Source: Azonexus sp.
Lineage (GTDB): Bacteria; Pseudomonadota; Gammaproteobacteria; Burkholderiales; Rhodocyclaceae
Direction: 5' to 3'
DNA length: 64,000 nt
NCBI RefSeq assembly: GCF_030824335.1
Contig: NZ_JAVBXX010000013.1
Span: 62,001-126,000, forward strand
A model generated the notes under the pieces. The model saw only the letters and a list, made by a program, of their open reading frames with translations, had not been told where the DNA came from and did not search any database. The translations under genes and the position numbers were made by a program. The stretch's first letter is position 1. Every line of letters starts with the position of its first letter. Below, piece after piece: positions 9,394-17,774 of this stretch.

Positions 9394-12300
9394 GTGAGTC
9401 AGCGCTTCAACTTGTCCGACTGGACCTTGCATCACCGCACGCTGGTCGGTTACTTCATGTTTGCCCTGGCCCTGTTGGGTATTGTTGCTTACGGCAAATT
9501 GGGGCAGGCAGAAGATCCGCCCTTTACCTTCAAGGTGATGGTGATCCGCACCCTCTGGCCGGGCGCCACAGCGCAACAGGTGGAGCAGCAACTGACCGAC
9601 CGGATCGAGAAAAAGCTGCAGGAGCTGCCTTCCCTTGATCGCTTGATCAGCTACTCGCGAACCGGCGAATCGACCGTCATGTTTTTCACCCGGGAAGCCA
9701 TCCGCTCAAAGCAAATGCCCGAGGTGTTCTACCAGGTCCGCAAGAAGATCGGAGATATTCGCCACACGCTGCCTAACGGCATTCAAGGACCGTTTTTTAA
9801 CGATGAGTTCGGCGACGTTTTTGGCAATATTTATGCGTTGACCGGAGAAGGCCTGAACGATGCGCAATTGAAGGATCAGGCCGAACGCCTGCGCGACGAA
9901 CTGTTGCGCGTCAGCAATGTCGGCAAGGTGGAGATATTCGGCATTCAGGACGAAAAGATTTTCGTCGAGTTGTCCAATGCAAAACTGGCCACGCTAGGTA
10001 TCGATTTTGCCGCGATCACCCAGGCGCTGGCGCAGCAAAATGCCATGGCCGGCGCCGGCTTTTTCGAACTGGAAGAGGAACGCATCCAGATTCGACCGGG
10101 CGGTGCTTTCACCAGCGAGCAAAGCATCGCCGACACGCTGATCCGGGCCAATGGGCGCAGCTTCCGCTTGGGCGACATCGCCACCGTGAAACGCGGCACC
10201 AGCGACCCAGCGGGCGTGCGCGTGCGCTATGCCAACCAGCCGGCACTGGCCATCGGCGTGGTCATGGCACCGGGCGGCGACATCATCACCCTTGGCCAGG
10301 CATTGGAGCAGCGCCTGAACGAACTGCGGCCGAAGCTGCCGGTCGGCGTCGAAATCAACGAGGCAGTCAGCCAACCGATTGCCGTCAAGCGCTCGATTCA
10401 AGCATTCGTGATGGCATTGAGCGAGGCCGTCATCGTCGTCCTGCTGGTCACCTTCATCAGCCTCGGCTTGCGCACCGGGCTGGTCGTGGCGATTTCCATT
10501 CCACTGGTGCTGGCCGCGACCTTCCTTGCCATGCACCTGCTCGGCGTCGGTTTGCACAAGGTTTCGCTCGGCGCCCTGATCCTGGCGCTCGGCCTGCTGG
10601 TCGACGATGCGATCATTGCGGTCGAAATGATGTGGGTCAAGATGGAGCAAGGCTGGGAACGCACACGCGCCGCCTCCTTCGCCTACACCAGCACTGCCGG
10701 CCCGATGCTATCCGGCACGCTGGTCACGGTCGCCGGTTTCATTCCCATCGCACTGGCCCAATCATCGACAGGCGAATACGCTTTTGCCTTTTTCCAGATC
10801 AATGCGATTGCCTTGATCATTTCGTGGCTGGCCGCCGTCATCGCCATTCCGTGGCTGGGCTACAAATTGCTGCCCAACCCACAAATTGTCCACGAACCTG
10901 GCACGATCGGCAAACGCTGGCCGATACTCGCCCGACTGGGGCAACGACTTGGTGTTTACGGACCCAATCAGGCGGCGGACCACGACGTCTACGGCACTGC
11001 GTTCTACCAACGCTTCCGGGTTCTGGTCGGATTCTGCGTCAGGTATCGCTGGTGGGTTATCGGTGGCACCCTGGCGCTGTTCGCGCTTTCCATGGCAGGC
11101 ATGGGCCAGGTACAGAAACAGTTTTTCCCCAACTCAACCCGCCTCGAACTGAATATTGAACTGCGCCTGCAGGAAGGCGCTTCGCTACCGGCCGCCGAAC
11201 AGGCAGTCAAAACACTGGAGCAATGGCTGGAGCAAGACAGGGAACAGCACGACGACTTTGCACAGTATATCGCCTGGATCGGCAGCGGCGCCCCTCGCTA
11301 CTTCCTGGCACTGGACCAGCAATTGCCGGCCAGCAATGTCGGCCAGTTCATCATTTCGACACGCAGTGTCGAAGCGCGTGAAGCCTTGCGCGGTCGACTG
11401 ATCGAATATTACAAAAACGACCCGTCCGGCGTACGCGCCAACATCGCCCGCATCGAAAATGGCCCACCAGTTGGCTACCCGGTGCAATACCGGGTGTCCG
11501 GCGAAGACATTGGCACATTGCGCGAGATTGCCGAGGAAGTTGCCGCATTGATGCGTCAGGAAACAACGCTTTCCAATATCAATTTCGACTGGTACGAGCT
11601 GTCAAAATCCATCGCCATCGAGATCGACCAAGATAAGGCAAGACTGCTCGGTGTCTCCAGTCAGGATATTGCCAATCTACTCGGCATGTCGTTGCAAGGC
11701 TATACCGTCACCAATCTGCGCGAAGGCAGCAAGCAGATCGATATCGTTTTGCGCGGCAGCACAGAAGAGCGTAGCCGGCTCTCCGCCCTGCCCAGCCTGA
11801 TGTTGCCGAGCAGCAGCGGCAAGAGCGTGCCGCTCAGCCAGGTGGCAAGGATCAAACCCGCATTCGAACCCGGCCTGATCTGGCGTCGTGACCGCTTACC
11901 CACCATCACGGTGCGCGCCAACCTGTACGGCGACACACAACCGGCAACGGCAGCCAGCCACCTGCAGCCTGCGATGGCCGCCCTGCAGGCCCGACTACCG
12001 GCCGGCTACAAGGTAAGCACCGGCGGCTCGGTGGAAGAATCAAGCAAAGGCGCTGGTTCGGTGATGGCAGGCATTCCGCTATTCATCCTCGCAGTAATCA
12101 CCATCCTGATGATTCAGTTGCAGAGCGTCTCACGCGTCATCATGGTCTTGCTGACCGCACCGCTCGGCATTATCGGTATCGTGCTGTTCCTGCTGCTATT
12201 CAACAAACCTTTCGGTTTCATGGCGTTACTGGGCACCATCGCGCTGTTCGGCATGATCATGCGCAACTCTGTCATCCTGGTCGACCAGATCGAACAGGAT

Positions 12301-12564
12301 CTGGCAGGCGGCCGGGCGCGCAGCGAAGCAATCATCGAAGCCACGGTGCGTCGCTTGCGACCCATCGTTCTGACCGCAGCGGCAGCCGTTCTGGCGATGA
12401 TCCCGCTATCACGCAACGATTTCTTCGGCCCGATGGCGATTGCCATCATGGGTGGCTTGATCGTAGCCACTGCGCTGACCCTGTTTTTCCTGCCGGCACT
12501 CTATGCGGCATGGCACAAAGTCGGCGCGCTGGATCACAGCCCCATGCCAGCAACTCGCCCCTGA
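9394..12564 (+). CDS. RND family efflux transporter, inner-membrane pump
   Basis: A 1056-aa protein of normal RND length with 12 predicted membrane segments and two large periplasmic loops. The N-terminus (LSDWTLHHRTLVGYF, then GQAEDPPFTFKVMVI) fits the VexF/HAE1-like subgroup. TM4 carries the paired acidic residues in GLLVDDAIIAVE needed for proton relay. The start is a GTG chosen by spacing from the adaptor gene. The substrate cannot be told from sequence. The pair runs opposite to the surrounding nitrogen-regulation genes. Confidence 0.9.
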   Translation: MSQRFNLSDWTLHHRTLVGYFMFALALLGIVAYGKLGQAEDPPFTFKVMVIRTLWPGATAQQVEQQLTDRIEKKLQELPSLDRLISYSRTGESTVMFFTREAIRSKQMPEVFYQVRKKIGDIRHTLPNGIQGPFFNDEFGDVFGNIYALTGEGLNDAQLKDQAERLRDELLRVSNVGKVEIFGIQDEKIFVELSNAKLATLGIDFAAITQALAQQNAMAGAGFFELEEERIQIRPGGAFTSEQSIADTLIRANGRSFRLGDIATVKRGTSDPAGVRVRYANQPALAIGVVMAPGGDIITLGQALEQRLNELRPKLPVGVEINEAVSQPIAVKRSIQAFVMALSEAVIVVLLVTFISLGLRTGLVVAISIPLVLAATFLAMHLLGVGLHKVSLGALILALGLLVDDAIIAVEMMWVKMEQGWERTRAASFAYTSTAGPMLSGTLVTVAGFIPIALAQSSTGEYAFAFFQINAIALIISWLAAVIAIPWLGYKLLPNPQIVHEPGTIGKRWPILARLGQRLGVYGPNQAADHDVYGTAFYQRFRVLVGFCVRYRWWVIGGTLALFALSMAGMGQVQKQFFPNSTRLELNIELRLQEGASLPAAEQAVKTLEQWLEQDREQHDDFAQYIAWIGSGAPRYFLALDQQLPASNVGQFIISTRSVEAREALRGRLIEYYKNDPSGVRANIARIENGPPVGYPVQYRVSGEDIGTLREIAEEVAALMRQETTLSNINFDWYELSKSIAIEIDQDKARLLGVSSQDIANLLGMSLQGYTVTNLREGSKQIDIVLRGSTEERSRLSALPSLMLPSSSGKSVPLSQVARIKPAFEPGLIWRRDRLPTITVRANLYGDTQPATAASHLQPAMAALQARLPAGYKVSTGGSVEESSKGAGSVMAGIPLFILAVITILMIQLQSVSRVIMVLLTAPLGIIGIVLFLLLFNKPFGFMALLGTIALFGMIMRNSVILVDQIEQDLAGGRARSEAIIEATVRRLRPIVLTAAAAVLAMIPLSRNDFFGPMAIAIMGGLIVATALTLFFLPALYAAWHKVGALDHSPMPATRP

Positions 12565-12566
12565 CG

Positions 12567-13022
12567 TTAGCGCAGATTAGTCAGCTCTTTCTGTATTGCC
12601 TGGATATTGCGCTCAAACTGGGCGACCCGATCGCGGTAAGAAGCAGTCCGCTCCACCGAACCTGGACGCATCGCTTCCTGCTCGGCAAGCTCCTTGCGCG
12701 CCTGATCGAGATTGCGCTGCTCACCGGCCAGCTCTTGTTCAAGGATATGGCGCCGATCATTGTCACGCGCCTTCTGCGCACCTTCCTGGACGCGGGGAAA
12801 GCCCGCTGGCGTCGGGTTGGCCGAAGCCTTGGCCGCAGGCGCACGGGGCGCCGGAATGACGGCATGCTCTTCACTGACAATCGCCTGGCAATTCTTGTTT
12901 ACGCGACTGTTTGAAATCAGGACGCCGCCAGCGGCATCCGTACATTTGTAAATTGTCTGGGCGGCTAGCGTCAACGGCGTGAGCGCAATGCACAGGATAA
13001 GCAGCTTACGTGTCATCGTCAT
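12567..13022 (-). CDS. DUF4124 domain protein, exported
   Basis: A 151-aa protein with an N-terminal signal peptide (about residues 1-21, ending TLAAQ). A short DUF4124 domain follows: TIYKCTDAAGGVLISN, with a conserved Tyr-Lys-Cys. An alanine/proline linker leads to a C-terminal coiled coil (about 85-150). Function unknown; the family is periplasmic. It lies downstream of glnA but behind the glnA terminator. Its stop is 2 bp from the convergent RND gene stop. Confidence 0.8.
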   Translation of the reverse strand: MTMTRKLLILCIALTPLTLAAQTIYKCTDAAGGVLISNSRVNKNCQAIVSEEHAVIPAPRAPAAKASANPTPAGFPRVQEGAQKARDNDRRHILEQELAGEQRNLDQARKELAEQEAMRPGSVERTASYRDRVAQFERNIQAIQKELTNLR

Positions 13023-13080
13023 CGTTCCTCTTTGGCTCCCGAGTCTACCGGACTTAAGGACTGACGCAGAAAAAAAGAAA

Positions 13081-13110
13081 CAAAAAAAGGGCGAGGAATC
13101 CCTCGCCCTT
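13081..13110 (-). terminator. Rho-independent terminator of glnA
   Basis: On the minus strand a 10-bp perfect stem (AAGGGCGAGG with CCTCGCCCTT), a 4-nt loop and a run of seven T follow the glnA stop at 13132. Confidence 0.88.
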
Positions 13111-13131
13111 GCTGAGCTGAGCGCCGGAGGC

Positions 13132-14547
13132 TTAGCAGCTGTAGTACAGATCGAACTCGACCGGGTGGGTCGTCATGCGAACCTTGTTTACTTCATCCAT
13201 CTTCAGGGCGATGAAGGCATCGATCCAGTCGTTGGAGAAGACGCCACCACGGGTCAGGAACTCGCGATCCTTGTCCAGGTTTTCCAGGGCTTCCTCGAGC
13301 GACGCGCAGACGGTCGGGATCTTTGCATCTTCTTCCGGCGGCAGGTCGTACAGGTTCTTGTCAGCCGGATCGCCCGGGTGGATCTTGTTCTGGATACCGT
13401 CCAGACCAGCCATCAACAGCGCGGCGAAGCACAGGTACGGATTGGCGATCGGATCCGGGAAGCGGGTTTCGATACGACGAGCCTTGGTCGAGGCAACGAA
13501 CGGGATACGGATCGAAGCCGAACGGTTCTTGGCCGAGTAAGCCAGTTTGACCGGTGCTTCGTAATGCGGGACCAGACGCTTGTAGGAGTTGGTACCCGGA
13601 TTGGTGATCGCGTTCAGCGCCTTGGCGTGCTTGATGATGCCGCCAATGTAGTACAGGGCGGTTTCGGACAGGCCGGCGTACTGGTCGCCGGCGAACAGGT
13701 TCTTGCCGTCTTTCCAGATCGACTGGTGCACGTGCATGCCGGAACCGTTGTCACCAACGATGGGCTTCGGCATGAAGGTAGCGGTCTTGCCGTACTGGTG
13801 GGCCACATTGTGCACCACGTACTTCAGCATCTGGGTCTGGTCGGCACGCTTGACCAGCGTGTTGAACACGGTACCGATTTCGCACTGGCCGGCATTGGCT
13901 ACTTCGTGGTGATGCACTTCAACCGGGCAACCGATGGCTTCCAGGGTCAGGACCATGGCAGAACGGATGTCGTGCAGGCTGTCGACCGGCGGAACCGGGA
14001 AATAGCCGCCCTTGACCGTCGGACGATGGCCGGTAGCACCATTGCCGTCGCTCTTCTCACCGGAGCCCCAAGCCGCTTCAGCGGAATGGATCTTCAGCGA
14101 GCAACCGGACATGTCGACAGACCATTCGACGCCATCGAAAATGAAGAATTCAGGTTCCGGACCGAAGTAGGCGGTGTCGCCAATACCGGAGGCCTTCAGA
14201 TAGGCTTCGGCGCGCTTGGCGATGGAACGCGGGTCGCGGTCGTAACCACGGCCGTCAGCCGGATCAACGACGTCACAGGTCAGGACGACGGTGGTTTCGT
14301 CGTAGAACGGATCGATATAGGCAGTTGCCGGATCCGGGTTCAACTGCATGTCGGAAGCTTGGATACCTTTCCAGCCGGCGATGGACGAACCGTCGAAAGC
14401 GTGACCGTTTTCGAACTTGTCTTCGCTAAAGGCGGAAACCGGCACGGTGACGTGCTGTTCCTTGCCACGGGTATCGGTGAAGCGGAAATCGACGAACTTT
14501 GCGTCATTTTCCTTGATCAGCTTGATCACGTCTTGCGGGGTTGCCAT
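13132..14547 (-). CDS. glnA: Glutamine synthetase, type I
   Basis: A 471-aa dodecameric GSI-beta enzyme making glutamine from glutamate, ammonia and ATP. Visible motifs are the latch-like [14 protein letters not shown], the Mg-binding and ATP region [12 protein letters not shown], the [11 protein letters not shown] flap, and the adenylylation tyrosine in NLYDLPPE (Tyr400). The tyrosine implies control by GlnE adenylylation. It has a strong RBS (AGGAGA), a sigma-54 promoter about 75-90 bp upstream and an NtrC site beyond that. Confidence 0.97.
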   Translation of the reverse strand: MATPQDVIKLIKENDAKFVDFRFTDTRGKEQHVTVPVSAFSEDKFENGHAFDGSSIAGWKGIQASDMQLNPDPATAYIDPFYDETTVVLTCDVVDPADGRGYDRDPRSIAKRAEAYLKASGIGDTAYFGPEPEFFIFDGVEWSVDMSGCSLKIHSAEAAWGSGEKSDGNGATGHRPTVKGGYFPVPPVDSLHDIRSAMVLTLEAIGCPVEVHHHEVANAGQCEIGTVFNTLVKRADQTQMLKYVVHNVAHQYGKTATFMPKPIVGDNGSGMHVHQSIWKDGKNLFAGDQYAGLSETALYYIGGIIKHAKALNAITNPGTNSYKRLVPHYEAPVKLAYSAKNRSASIRIPFVASTKARRIETRFPDPIANPYLCFAALLMAGLDGIQNKIHPGDPADKNLYDLPPEEDAKIPTVCASLEEALENLDKDREFLTRGGVFSNDWIDAFIALKMDEVNKVRMTTHPVEFDLYYSC

Positions 14548-14622
14548 AAGCGTTAGTCTCCTAAGAAAGCAGCTAGCCGGCGATACCGGCGATAACCAAA
14601 AAAATCACAACGAGCGGAAGTG

Positions 14623-14638
14623 AGCAGAAAGCATGCCA
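14623..14638 (-). promoter_or_regulatory. Sigma-54 promoter of glnA
   Basis: The minus strand reads TGGCATGCTTTCTGCT. The GG of the -24 element and the GC of the -12 element are exactly 10 bp apart, matching the sigma-54 consensus (TGGCACG-N4-TTGCT) with two substitutions. It precedes the glnA ATG by about 75 bp. Confidence 0.75.
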
Positions 14639-14731
14639 AGGCCGGCTCGAGTAATTCGATATTGTGCCACAAGGGCTTGGCCGTGCAGGCTCGAAAACAA
14701 ATGCACCAAAACAATGCCGCCACACACGCAC

Positions 14732-14748
14732 GGCACCACTATGGTGCA
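14732..14748 (-). promoter_or_regulatory. NtrC enhancer site for glnA
   Basis: The minus strand reads TGCACCATAGTGGTGCC, a near-perfect match to the enteric NtrC dyad (TGCACCA-N3-TGGTGCA). It lies about 100 bp upstream of the -24 element and overlaps the 3' end of the cation-transporter gene. A weaker half-matching site (TGCACCAAAACAATGCC, 14702-14718) is centred 30 bp away, three helical turns, as expected for a tandem enhancer. Confidence 0.75.
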
Positions 14749-15905
14749 TTAAAGCAATTCAAGCGCAGAGTGCACACCATCGGCAACTCGCGCAGACGCG
14801 TCGCAAGCAGTGACTCAGCCTGTCGCATGGCTTCAGCACTGGCAAAACAGGACTGCTCGAAATAGAGATCAACTTCAATCCGGCCCTTCAGATAATGCAA
14901 AACCACCTTTTCCGGTGCTGGCAGGCCGACAAGCAGTGGTACGAGCATGGGCAGCAGCGCCTCGCGACCGGGCAGACGCAGCGCCCCGACATCCGGGTCG
15001 ACATCATCCTCGGGATCGATATGCACCAGCACATCAAGCACTTCGGCGTGTTCACGCAACACCCGGGCACGCGCCGACTCGGCAATGCGATGCCCTTCCG
15101 ACACGCTGATCCGCGGACTGACCTGGACATGGGCATCAACCAGCACCTGATGCGCCATGCGCCGCGTCCGCAATTCATGCAGACCAAGGACCCCCGGCGT
15201 GGCCCGCAGCGTCGCCCGGATAGCCTCAACCTGCGTTTCTTCCAGCCCGGTATCGATCAACTCCTTGATCGCCCCCCAGGCCAGGCTCGCCCCCATGCGC
15301 AGGATCATGAACCCCATCAAAACCGCAGCAAGCAGGTCAAGAAAGCCCCAGCCCAGCAAGGCACCGCCAATACCAACCACGACCACCAGCGCGGATGCTG
15401 CGTCAGCCCGCGTATGCAGGGCATTTGCGGTCAACAGTTGGGAACGCTGCTTTTCCGCCACACGGATCAAGTAGCGATACAAACCTTCTTTGGCGACCAC
15501 TGTCAGCACGGCAATCCAGAATGCCATCATTTCGATGACGGGCAAGCTTTCGCTATGCTGCAGACGCAAACCGGAATCCCAGAGGATGCCCGCACCAATG
15601 AGAACCAGCGAAATTCCCAGCGCCAGCGTCGCTGCCGTTTCAACGCGACCATGACCATACGGGTGCGCCCGATCGGCCGGCAAGGCACTCTGCCGACTGG
15701 CCCAGATGACCAGAAAGTCGGACAACAGATCGGAAAAGGAATGCAAACCATGGGCGATCAAAGACTGGGAATGAGCCAGCCAACCGACCACCAACTGGGC
15801 AACAGTCAGTGCCAGATTGACGACCACACTGACCCAGGTTGCCTTTTGTGCCTCGGCAGCGCGGTCGACCGCAGAAGCTTGCGGTGCTTGATGTCCGTCT
15901 CTCAT
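14739..15905 (-). CDS. Cation diffusion facilitator family transporter
   Basis: A 388-aa CDF protein from the ATG at 15905; the reading frame is open further upstream but without homology. Six membrane segments fill about residues 25-225. Metal-site residues lie in HGLHSFSDLLSDF (TM2) and HTRADAASALVVV (TM5). A cytoplasmic C-terminal domain follows, with an extra region of about 90 residues. It should export divalent metals (Zn, Fe, Co or Mn) in exchange for protons. Specificity is not clear. It is divergent from the rhodanese gene, 48 bp between starts. Confidence 0.85.
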   Translation of the reverse strand: MRDGHQAPQASAVDRAAEAQKATWVSVVVNLALTVAQLVVGWLAHSQSLIAHGLHSFSDLLSDFLVIWASRQSALPADRAHPYGHGRVETAATLALGISLVLIGAGILWDSGLRLQHSESLPVIEMMAFWIAVLTVVAKEGLYRYLIRVAEKQRSQLLTANALHTRADAASALVVVVGIGGALLGWGFLDLLAAVLMGFMILRMGASLAWGAIKELIDTGLEETQVEAIRATLRATPGVLGLHELRTRRMAHQVLVDAHVQVSPRISVSEGHRIAESARARVLREHAEVLDVLVHIDPEDDVDPDVGALRLPGREALLPMLVPLLVGLPAPEKVVLHYLKGRIEVDLYFEQSCFASAEAMRQAESLLATRLRELPMVCTLRLNCFNAP

Positions 15906-15953
15906 GTACTCTGTCCTATACTGTAGCCCCCTCGATTCTAGCAGCGAACCATC

Positions 15954-16406
15954 ATGGGCAAACTCGCAGAAATCCTCGCCATTGCGCGGACCCGCGCCGC
16001 AGGGCTGGAACGCCCGTACCAAGGCGAACTGACGCCACAGGAAGCGTTCGACCTGTGGCAACTCGCCCCCGGCGCCAAACTGGTCGACGTCCGTACACGT
16101 GCCGAATGGGACTGGGTCGGCCGCATTCCCGACGCGGTCGAAATCGAATGGAACCAGTACCCCGGCGGCGTGCGCAACCCGCACTTCCTGGCCGAACTGA
16201 AACGCCAGGTCGATCCGGAAGCGCTGGTCATGTTCGTCTGCCGCAGTGGCGTTCGCTCCATTGGCGCGGCCGTCGTGGCCAGCGAAAATGGCTACAACAA
16301 CTGTTACAACGTGCTCGAAGGTTTCGAGGGCGACAAAGATGCAAATGGTCAGCGCAACCGCATTGGCGGCTGGCGCAAGACAGGCCTGCCTTGGCACCAG
16401 GGCTAA
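15954..16406 (+). CDS. Rhodanese-like domain protein
   Basis: A 150-aa single-domain rhodanese. The acidic start LVDVRTRAEWDWVGRIP and the active loop CRSGVRS with nucleophile Cys96 are intact. It should carry persulfide or transfer sulfur. Immediately upstream of nadA, whose product is an iron-sulfur enzyme; a link through sulfur delivery is possible but unproven. Confidence 0.85.
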   Translation: MGKLAEILAIARTRAAGLERPYQGELTPQEAFDLWQLAPGAKLVDVRTRAEWDWVGRIPDAVEIEWNQYPGGVRNPHFLAELKRQVDPEALVMFVCRSGVRSIGAAVVASENGYNNCYNVLEGFEGDKDANGQRNRIGGWRKTGLPWHQG

Positions 16407-16488
16407 AAAAGCAGGAAAATTGCGGTCGACCGTGGAATCCCCCCATTTTCCAATGGTCGCAAAAATCAGGAATTTTCGAGAAAACAGT

Positions 16489-17586
16489 ATGCAAACAGCG
16501 ACCATCTCCTTCGATAACTTCAACACGCTTTCCGACGAAGCTTGCCAGGAGCGCATTCGCGTCGCCCGCGCCAAGCTCGGCAAACGCGCAGTCATTCTCG
16601 GCCACCACTATCAGCGTGCCGATGTCTATCAGCATGCAGACTTGACTGGCGATTCCCTGAAACTGTCCAAACTCGCCGCGCAGACCGATTCCGAATACGT
16701 CATTTTCTGCGGCGTGCACTTCATGGCCGAAGTGGCCGACATCATGACGGCACCGCACCAGATCGCCATCCTCCCCGACCTCGCGGCCGGTTGCTCGATG
16801 GCCGACATGGCGAACCTGGCCAAGGTAGAGCGCTGCTGGCGCGAACTGAACGAAGTACTGAATGCCGAAGCAGAGGTCACACCGGTCACTTATATCAACT
16901 CTGCGGCCGACTTGAAGGCCTTCTGCGGCGAACACGGCGGTATCGTGTGCACATCGTCGAATGCCGGCACCATCGCCAAGTGGGCCTTCGAGCGTCGGCC
17001 AAAAGTTCTGTTCTTCCCGGATCAGCACCTAGGCCGATGGACCGGTCACCAGATGGGTTTCCCGATGGATGAAATGGTCGTCTGGGACCCGGACCTGGAA
17101 ATGGGCGGTCTTACGGTCGACCAGATCAAGAAGGCAAAAATCCTGCTATGGAAGGGGCACTGCTCGGTACACCAGATGTTCCAGAAGTCGCACATCGACG
17201 CTTTCCGCGCCAAGCACCCGGAAGGAAAAGTGATCGCTCACCCCGAATGTAATTTCGAGGTCTGCGCCGCATCCGATTACGTCGGTTCGACCGAGCACAT
17301 TGTCAAAACCATCAAGGAAGCACCGGAAAACACGCGCTGGCTGGTTGGTACCGAATTGAACCTGGTCGACCGACTGGCCAAGGAGGTATTGCCACAGAAC
17401 AAGATCGTCCAGTTCATGGCCACCACCATCTGCATGTGCTCGACGATGCAGCGCATCGATCCACAACATCTCGCCTGGACCCTGGAAAACCTGGCCGAAG
17501 GCAAGGTGGTGAATCAGATCAAGGTGCCGGAACACGAAGTCAAATTCGCCCGCCTGGCCCTTGACCGGATGCTGGACATCTCGTAA
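16489..17586 (+). CDS. nadA: Quinolinate synthase
   Basis: A 365-aa NadA that condenses iminoaspartate with dihydroxyacetone phosphate to quinolinate for NAD synthesis. Motifs include AVILGHHYQRADVYQ, the cysteine in IFCGVHFMAE, SSNAGTIAKWA, HPECNFEVC and ICMCSTMQRI, which supply the [4Fe-4S] ligands. The ATG at 16489 is chosen because the family starts near there; the frame runs open for 81 codons upstream through the rhodanese gene. No strong Shine-Dalgarno is visible. Confidence 0.94.
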   Translation: MQTATISFDNFNTLSDEACQERIRVARAKLGKRAVILGHHYQRADVYQHADLTGDSLKLSKLAAQTDSEYVIFCGVHFMAEVADIMTAPHQIAILPDLAAGCSMADMANLAKVERCWRELNEVLNAEAEVTPVTYINSAADLKAFCGEHGGIVCTSSNAGTIAKWAFERRPKVLFFPDQHLGRWTGHQMGFPMDEMVVWDPDLEMGGLTVDQIKKAKILLWKGHCSVHQMFQKSHIDAFRAKHPEGKVIAHPECNFEVCAASDYVGSTEHIVKTIKEAPENTRWLVGTELNLVDRLAKEVLPQNKIVQFMATTICMCSTMQRIDPQHLAWTLENLAEGKVVNQIKVPEHEVKFARLALDRMLDIS

Positions 17587-17774
17587 TAAATTTGCATAAC
17601 CACGGACAATACCCGTGAGTTAGCCGTGAATTTCCGTGAGTTAGCTGCAAGTGTATTTCACGGGCTTTTCTACTATGATGCCTGCGTCGTCATCAAGCCA
17701 AGCGCAGCGAATCGAGAGATATGCTCAGCTAAAAGGGCATCGCATATCTCTTCGCCAATCGTATTCCAGCCCAC
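17587..17774 (+). promoter_or_regulatory. pelA upstream region with phased repeats and an inverted repeat
   Basis: The gap between nadA and pelA holds CCGTGAGTTAGC twice (17613-17624 and 17634-17645, 21 bp apart) and a further CCGTGA at 17624, so CCGTGA recurs every 10-11 bp. TATGAT at 17674-17679 could be a -10 element, with no matching -35 box. CCGTGA (17634) can also pair with TCACGG (17658) before CTTTTC, a possible nadA terminator. A 10-bp inverted repeat (AGAGATATGC/GCATATCTCT, 17715-17724 and 17742-17751) with a 17-nt loop lies in the likely pelA leader. Confidence 0.45.

Noticed and set aside
12979..14556. 525-codon frame antisense to glnA
   Set aside because: glnA on the other strand is certain; this frame is a codon-bias shadow.
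14739..16595. 618-codon version of the cation transporter
   Set aside because: The N-terminal 230 codons are antisense to the rhodanese and nadA start; family alignment supports the ATG at 15905.
17600..17770. c-di-GMP riboswitch before pelA
   Set aside because: The GEMM core motifs were not found; only a simple hairpin and direct repeats are visible.
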